A stretch of DNA of 60,000 bases, taken from assembly GCF_000577275.2 (NCBI RefSeq), contig NZ_HG916852.1, positions 1 through 60,000 on the forward strand, written 5' to 3'. A program made the translations under genes and the position numbers. Source of the stretch: Rhizobium favelukesii. GTDB lineage: Bacteria > Pseudomonadota > Alphaproteobacteria > Rhizobiales > Rhizobiaceae. Below the pieces are notes generated by a model. The model worked only from the letters and a program-made list of their open reading frames with translations. It made no database searches and was not told where the DNA came from. This document shows, one piece after another, positions 49,584-57,698 of this stretch. The first letter of the stretch is position 1, and every line of letters starts with the position of its first letter.

Positions 49584-50549
49584 ATGAGAACGCTGATCGT
49601 GCGACGCCTTCTGACAAGCCTCTTGATTGCCGCTGCCGTGCTGACCTCGGCTCCCGCTTTTGCCATGCAGGTGGTGCCGCCAGGAAACCGTCATGCCGAG
49701 CAACCGGATGTTCCAGGCGCCTCGGTCCGCCGCACGAAAGGCACGAAGACCTCGTTCGATCGCAAGTACGAGAAAGTTCATGATCTCCTCGCCTCGGATC
49801 ACGAGCTGATGGCCAAGATCAAGAAGGTTTCGGCCGCTTACGGCATCGATCCGATTCATGTGATCGGCGCGATCGTCGGCGAGCATACGTATAATGTCGA
49901 CGCTTACGACCGTCTGCAGTCCTATTATGTGAAGGCTGCATCCTATGCCGGCGAGAGCTTCCGCTTCGCCTATGGTGGCGAGGACGTGGACGACTTCATC
50001 AAGCGGCCGCAGTTTTCCGAATGCAACGGCAAGGGCGGCGATGCCTACACGCTTTGGAGCTGCCGCGAGGATATCTGGGAAAGCGATTTCCGCGGCAAGA
50101 CCGTGGACGGCAAGACCTTCCCGAACAATCGCTTCAGCGCGGTTTTCTTCCAGCCCTTCTATGCCGGTCAGACCTTCGGCCTTGGCCAGATCAACCCGCT
50201 GACGGCGCTGATGCTCTCGGATCTCGTCTCCAAGGTGTCGGGCTATGAGAAGCTGAACGAGAAGGACGCTGGTTCCGTCTACAAGGCGATCATGCAGCCC
50301 GATATCTCGCTCGCTTTCGTCGCCGCCTCGATCCGCCGGTCGATCGACGATTACAAGGAGATCGCCGACATGGATATCTCCAGGAATCCAGGCCTGACCG
50401 CCACGCTTTATAATGTCGGCAATTCGCGCCAGCGCGCGGCCGCTCTTGCTGCCAAGAACCGTGCTTCGGGCGAAACTGTCTGGCCGGAAGAGAACTATTA
50501 CGGTTGGCTGGTCAACGATAAGCTGGACGAGCTGGAGCGTCTGCTCTAG
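49584..50549 (+). CDS. DUF1402 family exported protein with lysozyme-like motifs
   Basis: A 321-residue protein of DUF1402. The start ATG 49584 gives an N-terminal signal peptide (basic MRTLIVRR, hydrophobic core to about 22, likely cleavage after APAFA at 27), so periplasmic. Motifs in order look like a divergent SLT/lysozyme fold: GAIVGEHTYN with Glu100 as candidate catalytic acid, GLGQINP at 199-205 (compare GLMQINP of soluble lytic transglycosylases), and LYNVGN at 275-280 (compare YNAG). Two cysteines at 147 and 160 could form a disulfide. Family function is unassigned. Transglycosylase activity is my inference from motif order. It precedes a P450 by 52 bp. Confidence 0.78.
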   Translation: MRTLIVRRLLTSLLIAAAVLTSAPAFAMQVVPPGNRHAEQPDVPGASVRRTKGTKTSFDRKYEKVHDLLASDHELMAKIKKVSAAYGIDPIHVIGAIVGEHTYNVDAYDRLQSYYVKAASYAGESFRFAYGGEDVDDFIKRPQFSECNGKGGDAYTLWSCREDIWESDFRGKTVDGKTFPNNRFSAVFFQPFYAGQTFGLGQINPLTALMLSDLVSKVSGYEKLNEKDAGSVYKAIMQPDISLAFVAASIRRSIDDYKEIADMDISRNPGLTATLYNVGNSRQRAAALAAKNRASGETVWPEENYYGWLVNDKLDELERLL

Positions 50550-50601
50550 TTTTTGCCTTGCCGGGAAGAGCTTGAGATCTTCCGCGAAAGGCTGAATTCT
50601 C

Positions 50602-52014
50602 ATGGACATGCGTCCGCATCCCTTTGAGCCCCCAGCGCCGCTGCCGCGAACGGTGCCGCCGGGACGCCTTGAGATCATCCGAACGATCCTACGCAACCCG
50701 CTGGAACTCTGGGGAGAGCCTTCCCATACGCTGCCGTGGATTCACACGCGGTTCTTTCGGGAAAGAACCCTGATCGTCAACGACCCCGGCCTGATCCGCC
50801 ATGTTCTCGTCGACAATGCCGCAAACTACCGCATGTCGGACATTCGCCAGCTCATTCTGCGCCCCATCCTGCGCGACGGATTGCTGACGGCGGAAGGAGA
50901 AGTCTGGAAGCGATCCCGCAAGGCAGTCGCGCCGGTTTTCACACCGCGCCATGCAAACGGCTTTGCCGGCCAGATGCTTCGCCAGTCCGAGGACTATGCG
51001 AGAAAATACCAGGCCGCCGGCAGCGAGGGCAAGGTCTTCGAGATCGCCGCCGACATGACGGAGCTGACCTTCGCCATTCTCGCCGATACGCTGTTCTCGG
51101 GTGAGATCGTCACGTCCTCCGACAGCTTTGCCGATGACGTCAACGCGCTCTTGCATCGTATGGGGCGCGTCGATCCGATGGACCTTCTGCGCGCGCCGTC
51201 CTGGGTTCCGCGCCTGACCCGCATCGGTGGCCAGAAGGTGCTCGACAAGTTTCGCAACATCGTACGCCAGACCATGAATGCCCGGCTTGCGCGCATGCAG
51301 GCCAATCGCGCCGCCACGCCGGACGACTTCCTGACCTTGCTCCTCGATCAGGCCGCGAGCGGCGGGCTGACGAATGACGAAATCGAAGACAATATCCTTA
51401 CCTTCATCGGTGCCGGCCACGAGACGACGGCGCGTGCACTCGCGTGGACGCTCTACTGCGTCGCGAACACACAGCATATCCGCGAGGCGATGGAGGAGGA
51501 GATTGATCGCGTGCTGGCGCGGGATGTCGAGCCGGTCAAGTGGCTCGATCTGATGCCTTACACCCGCGCGGCCTTCGAGGAGGCGCTGCGGCTCTATCCG
51601 CCGGCGCCGTCGATCAATCGCGCCGCAATCGCCGCCGATCGGTGGACCGATGCGAAGGGTGAAACGGTCGAGATCGAGGCCGGCGTCACCGTTCTCATCA
51701 TGCCGTGGACGCTGCATCGCCACGAACTCTATTGGGACAAGCCGCGCGCCTACCTGCCGGAACGGTTCCTGCCGGAGAATCGCGGTAAGATCGGTCGCTT
51801 TCAGTTCCTGCCGTTCGGCGCGGGCCCGCGTGTCTGCATCGGCGCAACCTTTGCCCTGCAGGAGGCAGTGATCGCTCTGGCGGTGCTGATGCACCGTTTC
51901 CGCTTCGATCTGACGGATCAGACGAAGCCCTGGCCGGTGCAAAAGCTGACGACGCAGCCGCAAAACGGGCTACCGATGTGCGTCACGCCGCGGTCTTTGC
52001 CTAAATCGGCATAA
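50602..52014 (+). CDS. Cytochrome P450
   Basis: A 470-residue bacterial P450. The I-helix oxygen-activation motif is GAGHETTAR (about residues 271-279), the K-helix ExxR lies in FEEALRLYPP, and the heme-thiolate loop is FGAGPRVCIG with Cys412. It is soluble, without a membrane anchor. Substrate unknown. The overall look (long N-terminus, LYPPAP, TLHRHELYW) resembles the fatty-acid/CYP102-CYP4-like group rather than CYP101-type camphor enzymes. No ferredoxin or reductase gene is near, so redox partners must be encoded elsewhere. Confidence 0.93.
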   Translation: MDMRPHPFEPPAPLPRTVPPGRLEIIRTILRNPLELWGEPSHTLPWIHTRFFRERTLIVNDPGLIRHVLVDNAANYRMSDIRQLILRPILRDGLLTAEGEVWKRSRKAVAPVFTPRHANGFAGQMLRQSEDYARKYQAAGSEGKVFEIAADMTELTFAILADTLFSGEIVTSSDSFADDVNALLHRMGRVDPMDLLRAPSWVPRLTRIGGQKVLDKFRNIVRQTMNARLARMQANRAATPDDFLTLLLDQAASGGLTNDEIEDNILTFIGAGHETTARALAWTLYCVANTQHIREAMEEEIDRVLARDVEPVKWLDLMPYTRAAFEEALRLYPPAPSINRAAIAADRWTDAKGETVEIEAGVTVLIMPWTLHRHELYWDKPRAYLPERFLPENRGKIGRFQFLPFGAGPRVCIGATFALQEAVIALAVLMHRFRFDLTDQTKPWPVQKLTTQPQNGLPMCVTPRSLPKSA

Positions 52015-52104
52015 ATCTTTCGAACTATTGCATAATTGACTATGAATGAAAGCCGGGCAAAGTGGCAGCATGCGAAAAACCGCGTGGGTCCTAGGAGACA
52101 TTGA

Positions 52105-54276
52105 ATGAGCCGCATCGATAAAAACGGTCTTGCCGTTGAAGCCGTCCTTCATGAGTTTCTCGTCAAGGAAGCGCTGCCCGGGCTGAAGATCGATGCCGAC
52201 AAGTTCTTTGCCGATTTCTCGGCCATCGTTCACGATCTGGCGCCGCGCAATCGCGAGCTGCTCGCCAAGCGCGATGCGCTCCAGCTTCGTATCGATGATT
52301 GGTACCGCCAACACGGTGCGCCGACCGATATGGAAGCCTATCAGGCGTTTCTTCGGGACATCGGCTATATCCTGCCGGAGGGCTCCGACTTCCAGGTGAC
52401 GACCACGAACGTCGATCCGGAGATCGCTTCGATAGCGGGCCCACAGCTTGTCGTTCCCGTCATGAACGCTCGCTACGCGCTGAATGCCGCCAACGCCCGT
52501 TGGGGCTCGCTCTACGATGCGCTTTACGGAACGGACGCGATTCCCGAGAGCGACGGTGCCGAGAAGGGCAAAGGCTACAATCCGAAGCGCGGCGAGAAGG
52601 TGATTGCCTGGGCGCGCGATTTCCTCGACACCGCCGCTCCGCTCGACGGCTGGCGCTGGAAGGATGTTGCGACGTTTGCTGTCCGGGATGGTGCTCTGGC
52701 CGTCACCTCAACCGATGGCGAGCATGTTTCGCTGACCGATGCGGCGCACTTTGCCGGCTATCAAGGCGATGCCGCGGCGCCGACTCACATCCTGCTGAAG
52801 AACAACGGCATCCATATCGACATCGCCATCGATGCCTCAACCGCGATTGGCAAGAGCGATCCGGCGCATATCTCCGACGTCCGGCTGGAATCGGCGATCA
52901 CGACGATCATGGACTGTGAGGATTCGGTTGCAGCCGTCGACGCTGAAGACAAGGTCGTCATCTACCGCAATTGGCTTGGCCTCATGAAGGGCGACCTTCA
53001 GGAAGAGGTATCGAAGGGCGGTTCGAGCCTCATCCGAAAGCTCAATCCGGATTTGGAATACAACGGTCCGACAGGTGCGCCCTTCGAAGTGCATCGCCGA
53101 TCGCTGATGCTGGTGCGCAACGTCGGCCACCTCATGACCAATGCCGCCATCCTTGAACGTGACGGCAATGAAGTGCCAGAGGGCATCATGGATGCGATGA
53201 TCACGGGCATGATTGCGCTCCACGACGTCGGCCCGAACGGCCGCCGCAAGAATTCGCGCACTGGTTCGGTCTATGTCGTCAAGCCGAAGATGCATGGCCC
53301 CGAGGAAGTCGCGTTCGCCGCCGAGATCTTCTCGCGCGTCGAGGATGCCCTCGGCATGGCGCGCAATACCATCAAGATGGGCATCATGGACGAGGAGCGG
53401 CGGACGACCGTCAATCTCAAGGAATGCATCCGTGCCGCTCGCGAGCGCGTGGTCTTCATCAATACCGGCTTCCTGGATCGTACGGGCGATGAAATCCACA
53501 CCTCGATGGAGGCCGGGCCGATGATCCGCAAGGGCGACATGAAGCAGGCCGCCTGGATCGCAGCCTACGAAAACTGGAACGTCGATATCGGCCTCGAATG
53601 CGGCCTATCCGGCCACGCGCAGATCGGCAAGGGCATGTGGGCCATGCCGGATCTGATGGCGGCGATGCTGGAGCAGAAGATCGCGCACCCGAAGGCTGGC
53701 GCCAATACCGCCTGGGTTCCGTCGCCGACGGCCGCGACATTGCACGCCACGCATTACCACCGCGTCAACGTCGCCCGCATCCAGCAGGGCCTCAAGGATC
53801 GCGCCCGTGCCAAGCTCTCCGATATCCTTTCGGTCCCCGTCGCGGTCCGCCCGAATTGGACGCCGGAGGAAATCCAGCGGGAACTCGACAACAACGCCCA
53901 GGGCATCCTCGGCTACGTTGTCCGCTGGGTCGATCAGGGCGTCGGCTGCTCCAAGGTGCCCGACATCAACAATGTCGGCCTCATGGAGGACCGGGCGACG
54001 CTGCGTATCTCCGCCCAGCATATGGCGAACTGGCTGCACCACAAGGTCACGACCGAAGCGCAGATCGTCGAGACGATGAAGCGCATGGCCGCCATTGTCG
54101 ATCAGCAGAATGCGTCCGATCCCGCCTACACTCCGATGGCGCCCGATTTCGACGCTTCAATCGCCTTCGAGGCGGCCCTTGATCTCGTCTTGAAGGGCAG
54201 GGCGCAGCCGAACGGCTATACCGAGCCAGTCCTGCATCGCCGCCGCCTCGAACTGAAGGCGGAGCAAGCGGCCTGA
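52105..54276 (+). CDS. glcB: Malate synthase G
   Basis: A 723-residue monomeric malate synthase G, which condenses glyoxylate with acetyl-CoA in the glyoxylate bypass or glycolate use. Recognised by length and by conserved blocks such as [40 protein letters not shown] and [16 protein letters not shown], which surround the catalytic Arg/Asp and Mg2+ ligands. GGAG stands before the ATG. A 12-bp hairpin follows, shared with the convergent L,D-transpeptidase. Isocitrate lyase is not in the window. Confidence 0.97.
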   Translation: MSRIDKNGLAVEAVLHEFLVKEALPGLKIDADKFFADFSAIVHDLAPRNRELLAKRDALQLRIDDWYRQHGAPTDMEAYQAFLRDIGYILPEGSDFQVTTTNVDPEIASIAGPQLVVPVMNARYALNAANARWGSLYDALYGTDAIPESDGAEKGKGYNPKRGEKVIAWARDFLDTAAPLDGWRWKDVATFAVRDGALAVTSTDGEHVSLTDAAHFAGYQGDAAAPTHILLKNNGIHIDIAIDASTAIGKSDPAHISDVRLESAITTIMDCEDSVAAVDAEDKVVIYRNWLGLMKGDLQEEVSKGGSSLIRKLNPDLEYNGPTGAPFEVHRRSLMLVRNVGHLMTNAAILERDGNEVPEGIMDAMITGMIALHDVGPNGRRKNSRTGSVYVVKPKMHGPEEVAFAAEIFSRVEDALGMARNTIKMGIMDEERRTTVNLKECIRAARERVVFINTGFLDRTGDEIHTSMEAGPMIRKGDMKQAAWIAAYENWNVDIGLECGLSGHAQIGKGMWAMPDLMAAMLEQKIAHPKAGANTAWVPSPTAATLHATHYHRVNVARIQQGLKDRARAKLSDILSVPVAVRPNWTPEEIQRELDNNAQGILGYVVRWVDQGVGCSKVPDINNVGLMEDRATLRISAQHMANWLHHKVTTEAQIVETMKRMAAIVDQQNASDPAYTPMAPDFDASIAFEAALDLVLKGRAQPNGYTEPVLHRRRLELKAEQAA

Positions 54277-54293
54277 CGAGGACAAATCAATAG

Positions 54294-54328
54294 AAAAGGC
54301 CGCCGAAACAACGTTCCGGCGGCCTTTT
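54294..54328. terminator. Bidirectional terminator between glcB and L,D-transpeptidase gene
   Basis: Perfect 12-bp arms AAAAGGCCGCCG / CGGCGGCCTTTT around an 11-base loop, giving TTTT on both strands. Confidence 0.9.
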
Positions 54329-54351
54329 AAATACCCGATTTCAGCGGCAGC

Positions 54352-55038
54352 TTACTGGATAACGATGACCTTCGAGGTCGTCTTGCCCGGACGCACGCGG
54401 CTGTAGAGGTCGATAACGTCCTGGTTCATAAGGCGAATGCAGCCGGACGAGGCGGCCGTTCCGATCGAAGCCCATTCCGGCGTGCCGTGCAGGCGGAAGA
54501 GGGTGTCCTGGCCCTTTTCGTTGAAGAGGTACATGGCGCGCGCACCAAGCGGGTTGCTGAGGCCGGGACCCATGCCCTCCTCGACGTACTTGGCGACTTC
54601 CGGCTTGCGCTCGGCCATTTCCTTCGGCGGGTGCCAGGTCGGCCATTCCTGCTTCCAGGCGACATAGGCCGTGCCGGCCCAGGCGAAGCCCTGCTTGCCG
54701 ACGCCGATGCCGTAACGCATCGCCTTGCCGCCCGGCAGGATGTAGTAGAGGAAGCGCTCGCGCGTGTTGACGATGATCGTGCCCGGGCGTTCGGTGGTTT
54801 CGTAAGAGACGATCTGCCGGCGGAACTGCGGCTTCACCTTCTGGATCGGGATGGCCGGAAGCGAATATCCCGCATCCGTCGTCACGCCGTAGGCGTCGTC
54901 GAAGATTTGCGCGGTCTGAACGGTCGGCCCCGGGGTGCCCTTGTCGTCGACGGAGGCGCTTTCGGTAGTCGAGGAGCAACCGGCCAGAGCGAGCGTCGCC
55001 ATCAGGCCGAATACAGGAAATGCATTGCGGATGCGCAT
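54352..55038 (-). CDS. L,D-transpeptidase (YkuD domain) lipoprotein
   Basis: A 228-residue exported protein with a lipoprotein signal (lipobox LALAGC, Cys21) and a C-terminal YkuD domain (about residues 90-225). The catalytic motif is complete: HGTPEWAS, then SSGCIRL with the nucleophile Cys. Such enzymes make 3-3 (meso-DAP) crosslinks or attach envelope proteins to peptidoglycan. Rhizobia are polar growers rich in these crosslinks. Rhizobia carry many paralogues, so no gene symbol is given. It diverges from mmcB. Confidence 0.92.
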   Translation of the reverse strand: MRIRNAFPVFGLMATLALAGCSSTTESASVDDKGTPGPTVQTAQIFDDAYGVTTDAGYSLPAIPIQKVKPQFRRQIVSYETTERPGTIIVNTRERFLYYILPGGKAMRYGIGVGKQGFAWAGTAYVAWKQEWPTWHPPKEMAERKPEVAKYVEEGMGPGLSNPLGARAMYLFNEKGQDTLFRLHGTPEWASIGTAASSGCIRLMNQDVIDLYSRVRPGKTTSKVIVIQ

Positions 55039-55218
55039 GGATGTCTCTTAGGAAATGGGCAAGGAGGAACGGTCTTTTGAACCATCTTTGATTATGGTTT
55101 ATTTTCGATTAACTTTGCCTTTGCAAGCTGTTGCAGTGCGGCAAAACCAATACGCAGCGGCAAATTAGAAGCGCATGGTTTTTTTGCAACAACGCGCGCA
55201 CTGCGCCTACGGTTATCC

Positions 55219-55713
55219 ATGACGATTTTGAATGTTTACAATAACAATCCGTTAATAGATGGCCGCCAATCGGACAGAGCTATGCTCGTGCGCCGCGGGA
55301 CTCAGATTTTACTTCATGAAATGCGTCACGCGGTCTTGCCGGAGCTGTCGCTTGCCAGCGGGCGGCGGGCCGACCTGATCACGATTTCGGAGAAGGGCGA
55401 AATCTGGATCATCGAGATCAAGACGTCGATCGAGGACTTTCGCGTCGACCGCAAGTGGCCGGAGTATCGCCTGCATTGCGATCGACTGTTCTTCGCCACC
55501 CACAAGGACGTTCCGCTCGAGATTTTCCCCGAGGACTGCGGCCTGTTCCTATCCGATGGCTACGGTGCGCATATGATCCGGGAAGCGCCCGAGCATCGCC
55601 TGGCGCCCGCCACGCGCAAATCCGTCACGCTGAATTTTTCCCGCGCAGCCGCCCAGCGCCTGCTGATGGCCGAATGGGCAAACGGCAAGCCGTTTGATGT
55701 CGACGATATCTGA
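55219..55713 (+). CDS. mmcB: MmcB family DNA repair protein
   Basis: A 164-residue member of the MmcB family (first named in Caulobacter for mitomycin C sensitivity). The fold looks like a PD-(D/E)xK nuclease: RRADLITI, then EIWIIEIKTS with the acidic-x-Lys motif (about residues 72-81). The start is ATG 55219. The N-terminal PLIDGRQSDRAMLVRRG is conserved in form. No LexA-type box (GTTC-N7-GTTC) is visible upstream. It ends two bases from the convergent actR. Confidence 0.85.
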   Translation: MTILNVYNNNPLIDGRQSDRAMLVRRGTQILLHEMRHAVLPELSLASGRRADLITISEKGEIWIIEIKTSIEDFRVDRKWPEYRLHCDRLFFATHKDVPLEIFPEDCGLFLSDGYGAHMIREAPEHRLAPATRKSVTLNFSRAAAQRLLMAEWANGKPFDVDDI

Positions 55714-55715
55714 GC

Positions 55716-56291
55716 TTACTTCGGCGCGCGCTTGGCGAGGATTCGCTGCAGCGTACGGCGATGCATGTTGAGCCGCCGTGCCGTTTCCGAAACATTGCGC
55801 TCGCACATCTCGTAAACCCGCTGGATATGCTCCCACCGCACCCGGTCAGCCGACATCGGGTTTTCCGGCAGCTCCGCCTTCTCGCCGGCTCGCTGCGTCA
55901 GCGCTGCATAGACATCGTCGGCATCGGCAGGCTTTGCCAGGTAATCGACAGCGCCGAGCTTCACCGCCGTGACGGCGGTTGCAATATTGCCGTAGCCGGT
56001 CAAAATGATGATCCGCGTGTCGTCCCGACGCTGCCGGATTGCCTCGATCACATCCAACCCGTTGCCGTCGCCAAGCCGCAGGTCGACGACAGCGTATTTC
56101 GGCGGATGGATCTTCGACTTGGCAACACCCTCCGCGACGGACTCGGCAGTTTCGACCTTGAAGCCGCGCGTCTCCATGGCGCGTGCCAGGCGGCGCAGGA
56201 ACGGCCCGTCATCATCGACGATCAGCAGGCTAGCGTCCGGACCGATATGATCCGCATCTGCAAGAGAGGATTCGTGGTCAAGCTCGTTCAT
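55716..56291 (-). CDS. actR: Response regulator ActR (RegA/PrrA family)
   Basis: A 191-residue regulator of the RegA/PrrA/ActR group. The receiver has the acidic LLIVDDDG, Asp70 in AVVDLRLGDG, and Lys in YLAKPADA. The C-terminal Fis-type HTH is VSETARRLNMHRRTLQRIL. With ActS it controls redox-dependent genes (CO2 and nitrogen fixation, respiration, acid tolerance) in rhizobia. ATG 56291 (MNELDHE) fits the family. The frame starts six codons earlier at 56309. Lies 69 bp after actS. Confidence 0.94.
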   Translation of the reverse strand: MNELDHESSLADADHIGPDASLLIVDDDGPFLRRLARAMETRGFKVETAESVAEGVAKSKIHPPKYAVVDLRLGDGNGLDVIEAIRQRRDDTRIIILTGYGNIATAVTAVKLGAVDYLAKPADADDVYAALTQRAGEKAELPENPMSADRVRWEHIQRVYEMCERNVSETARRLNMHRRTLQRILAKRAPK

Positions 56292-56360
56292 ATTCGTCAA
56301 TCCCGGCAACCGCCTGCCTGATATAAGTCAAGTATCCCGCTTTTCATTATGCCGATAGCG

Positions 56361-57671
56361 TCATTTTGTCGAATTTGCATCGATCAGCATGCGCGGCCAT
56401 TCGACACGGACGCGTGCTCCGGCAGTCTCCGGCATGCGGTTCTCGAACACAAGCGACGCGCCGGATCGCTCCAGAAGCGTCTTGGCGATGAAGAGGCCAA
56501 GGCCCAGCCCACCGGCGCGGTCCTCTCGCTGTCTCTTTGTGACGTAGGGTTCGCCGATCCGGGTCAGAATATCGGAAGAGTAGCCTTCGCCGTCGTCCTC
56601 GACCGTGATGCGGACTTTTCTTGGATCGTGTTCGACCGTCACCGTTACCCTATCACGCGCGTAGTCGACGGCGTTCTCGATCAGGTTGCCGAGCCCATAC
56701 ATGATGCCGGCATTGCGGTCGGTGACCGGCTCGCCCTTGCGCGGGCTTTTCTCGATGAGTTCGAGTTTGATCCCGAATTCCCTGTGCGGTGCCACGATCT
56801 CTTCCATCATGGATGACAGCGGCAGGCGTCGAAGATGTGCCTCGCCTTCCGCCGAGAGCGTCGCCAGGCGCCGCAGGATGTCGCGGCACCGCTCGCTCTG
56901 GCTGCGCAGCAGCTGCACATCCTCGCGAAAGCGATCGTCATCCTTCAATTCCCGTTCCATTTCCTTGGCAACGACGCTGATCGTGGCGAGCGGAGTTCCG
57001 AGTTCGTGCGCGGCAGCGGCGGCAAGACCGTCCAACTGCGAAAGGTGCTTCTCCCGCTGCAGCACAAGTTCGGTTGCCGCCAGGGCATCGGCCAGCTGGC
57101 TCGCCTCCATCGAGACCCGATATGCGTAGAAGGCGGCGAAAGCCATGGTCGATGCGATCGAGCACCAGACGCCAAACTGCATCACAGTATGCACATTGAT
57201 CTCGACCCCGTCGAACCACGGTAAGGGAAAGGGCGAAAAGGCGAGGATGGTGATGCAGACCATCGCGACCAGGATGAGCACCGTGCTGAAGCGGATCGGC
57301 TGCGACGCGAAGGAGATGATGACAGGAACGCAGACGAGGGCAGCGAAGGGATTGGCAAGGCCGCCGGTGATGAACAGCAGTGCGCAAAGCTGCAGAAGAT
57401 CAAAGCCCAGCAGCGAGAAGGCCGCGCCCGGGTAGAGGCGGTGCGTCGGCGGGTAGCGGATCATCAGGAAGAAATTGACAGCCGCCAGCGCCGCGATCAG
57501 CACCGCGCATGCCGCCAGCGGAAGGGGGAATTTCAACCAGAAGGCAACGATGAACACTGTGACTGCCTGGCCGCCGACGGCAAGCCATCTCAGCCGAACC
57601 AGCGTCTGCAATCTCAAGCGTCTGCTGCTGTGCCTGTCCTCTTCGGGCGAACTCTCGACATTATCAACCAT
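56361..57671 (-). CDS. actS: Redox sensor histidine kinase ActS (RegB/PrrB family)
   Basis: A 436-residue membrane kinase with about six transmembrane helices in residues 25-190. The quinone-binding heptapeptide GGLANPF (103-109), unique to RegB-type sensors, is intact. The H box AAAAHELGTPLAT has His222, and the redox-active Cys is Cys262 in SERCRDIL. The G box region reads GGLGLGLFIAKTL. Together these identify it firmly. It follows hrpB by 27 bp on the same strand and precedes actR. Confidence 0.95.
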   Translation of the reverse strand: MVDNVESSPEEDRHSSRRLRLQTLVRLRWLAVGGQAVTVFIVAFWLKFPLPLAACAVLIAALAAVNFFLMIRYPPTHRLYPGAAFSLLGFDLLQLCALLFITGGLANPFAALVCVPVIISFASQPIRFSTVLILVAMVCITILAFSPFPLPWFDGVEINVHTVMQFGVWCSIASTMAFAAFYAYRVSMEASQLADALAATELVLQREKHLSQLDGLAAAAAHELGTPLATISVVAKEMERELKDDDRFREDVQLLRSQSERCRDILRRLATLSAEGEAHLRRLPLSSMMEEIVAPHREFGIKLELIEKSPRKGEPVTDRNAGIMYGLGNLIENAVDYARDRVTVTVEHDPRKVRITVEDDGEGYSSDILTRIGEPYVTKRQREDRAGGLGLGLFIAKTLLERSGASLVFENRMPETAGARVRVEWPRMLIDANSTK

Positions 57672-57698
57672 CTGGCATCCCTTGAACCGTGCTGGGGC

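Noticed and set aside
49425..50696. 423-codon minus-strand frame opposite the DUF1402 gene
   Set aside because: Crosses the hslU terminator hairpin and mirrors a gene with clear signal peptide and motifs.
50689..51963. 424-codon minus-strand frame opposite the P450
   Set aside because: Antisense of highly conserved P450 motifs.
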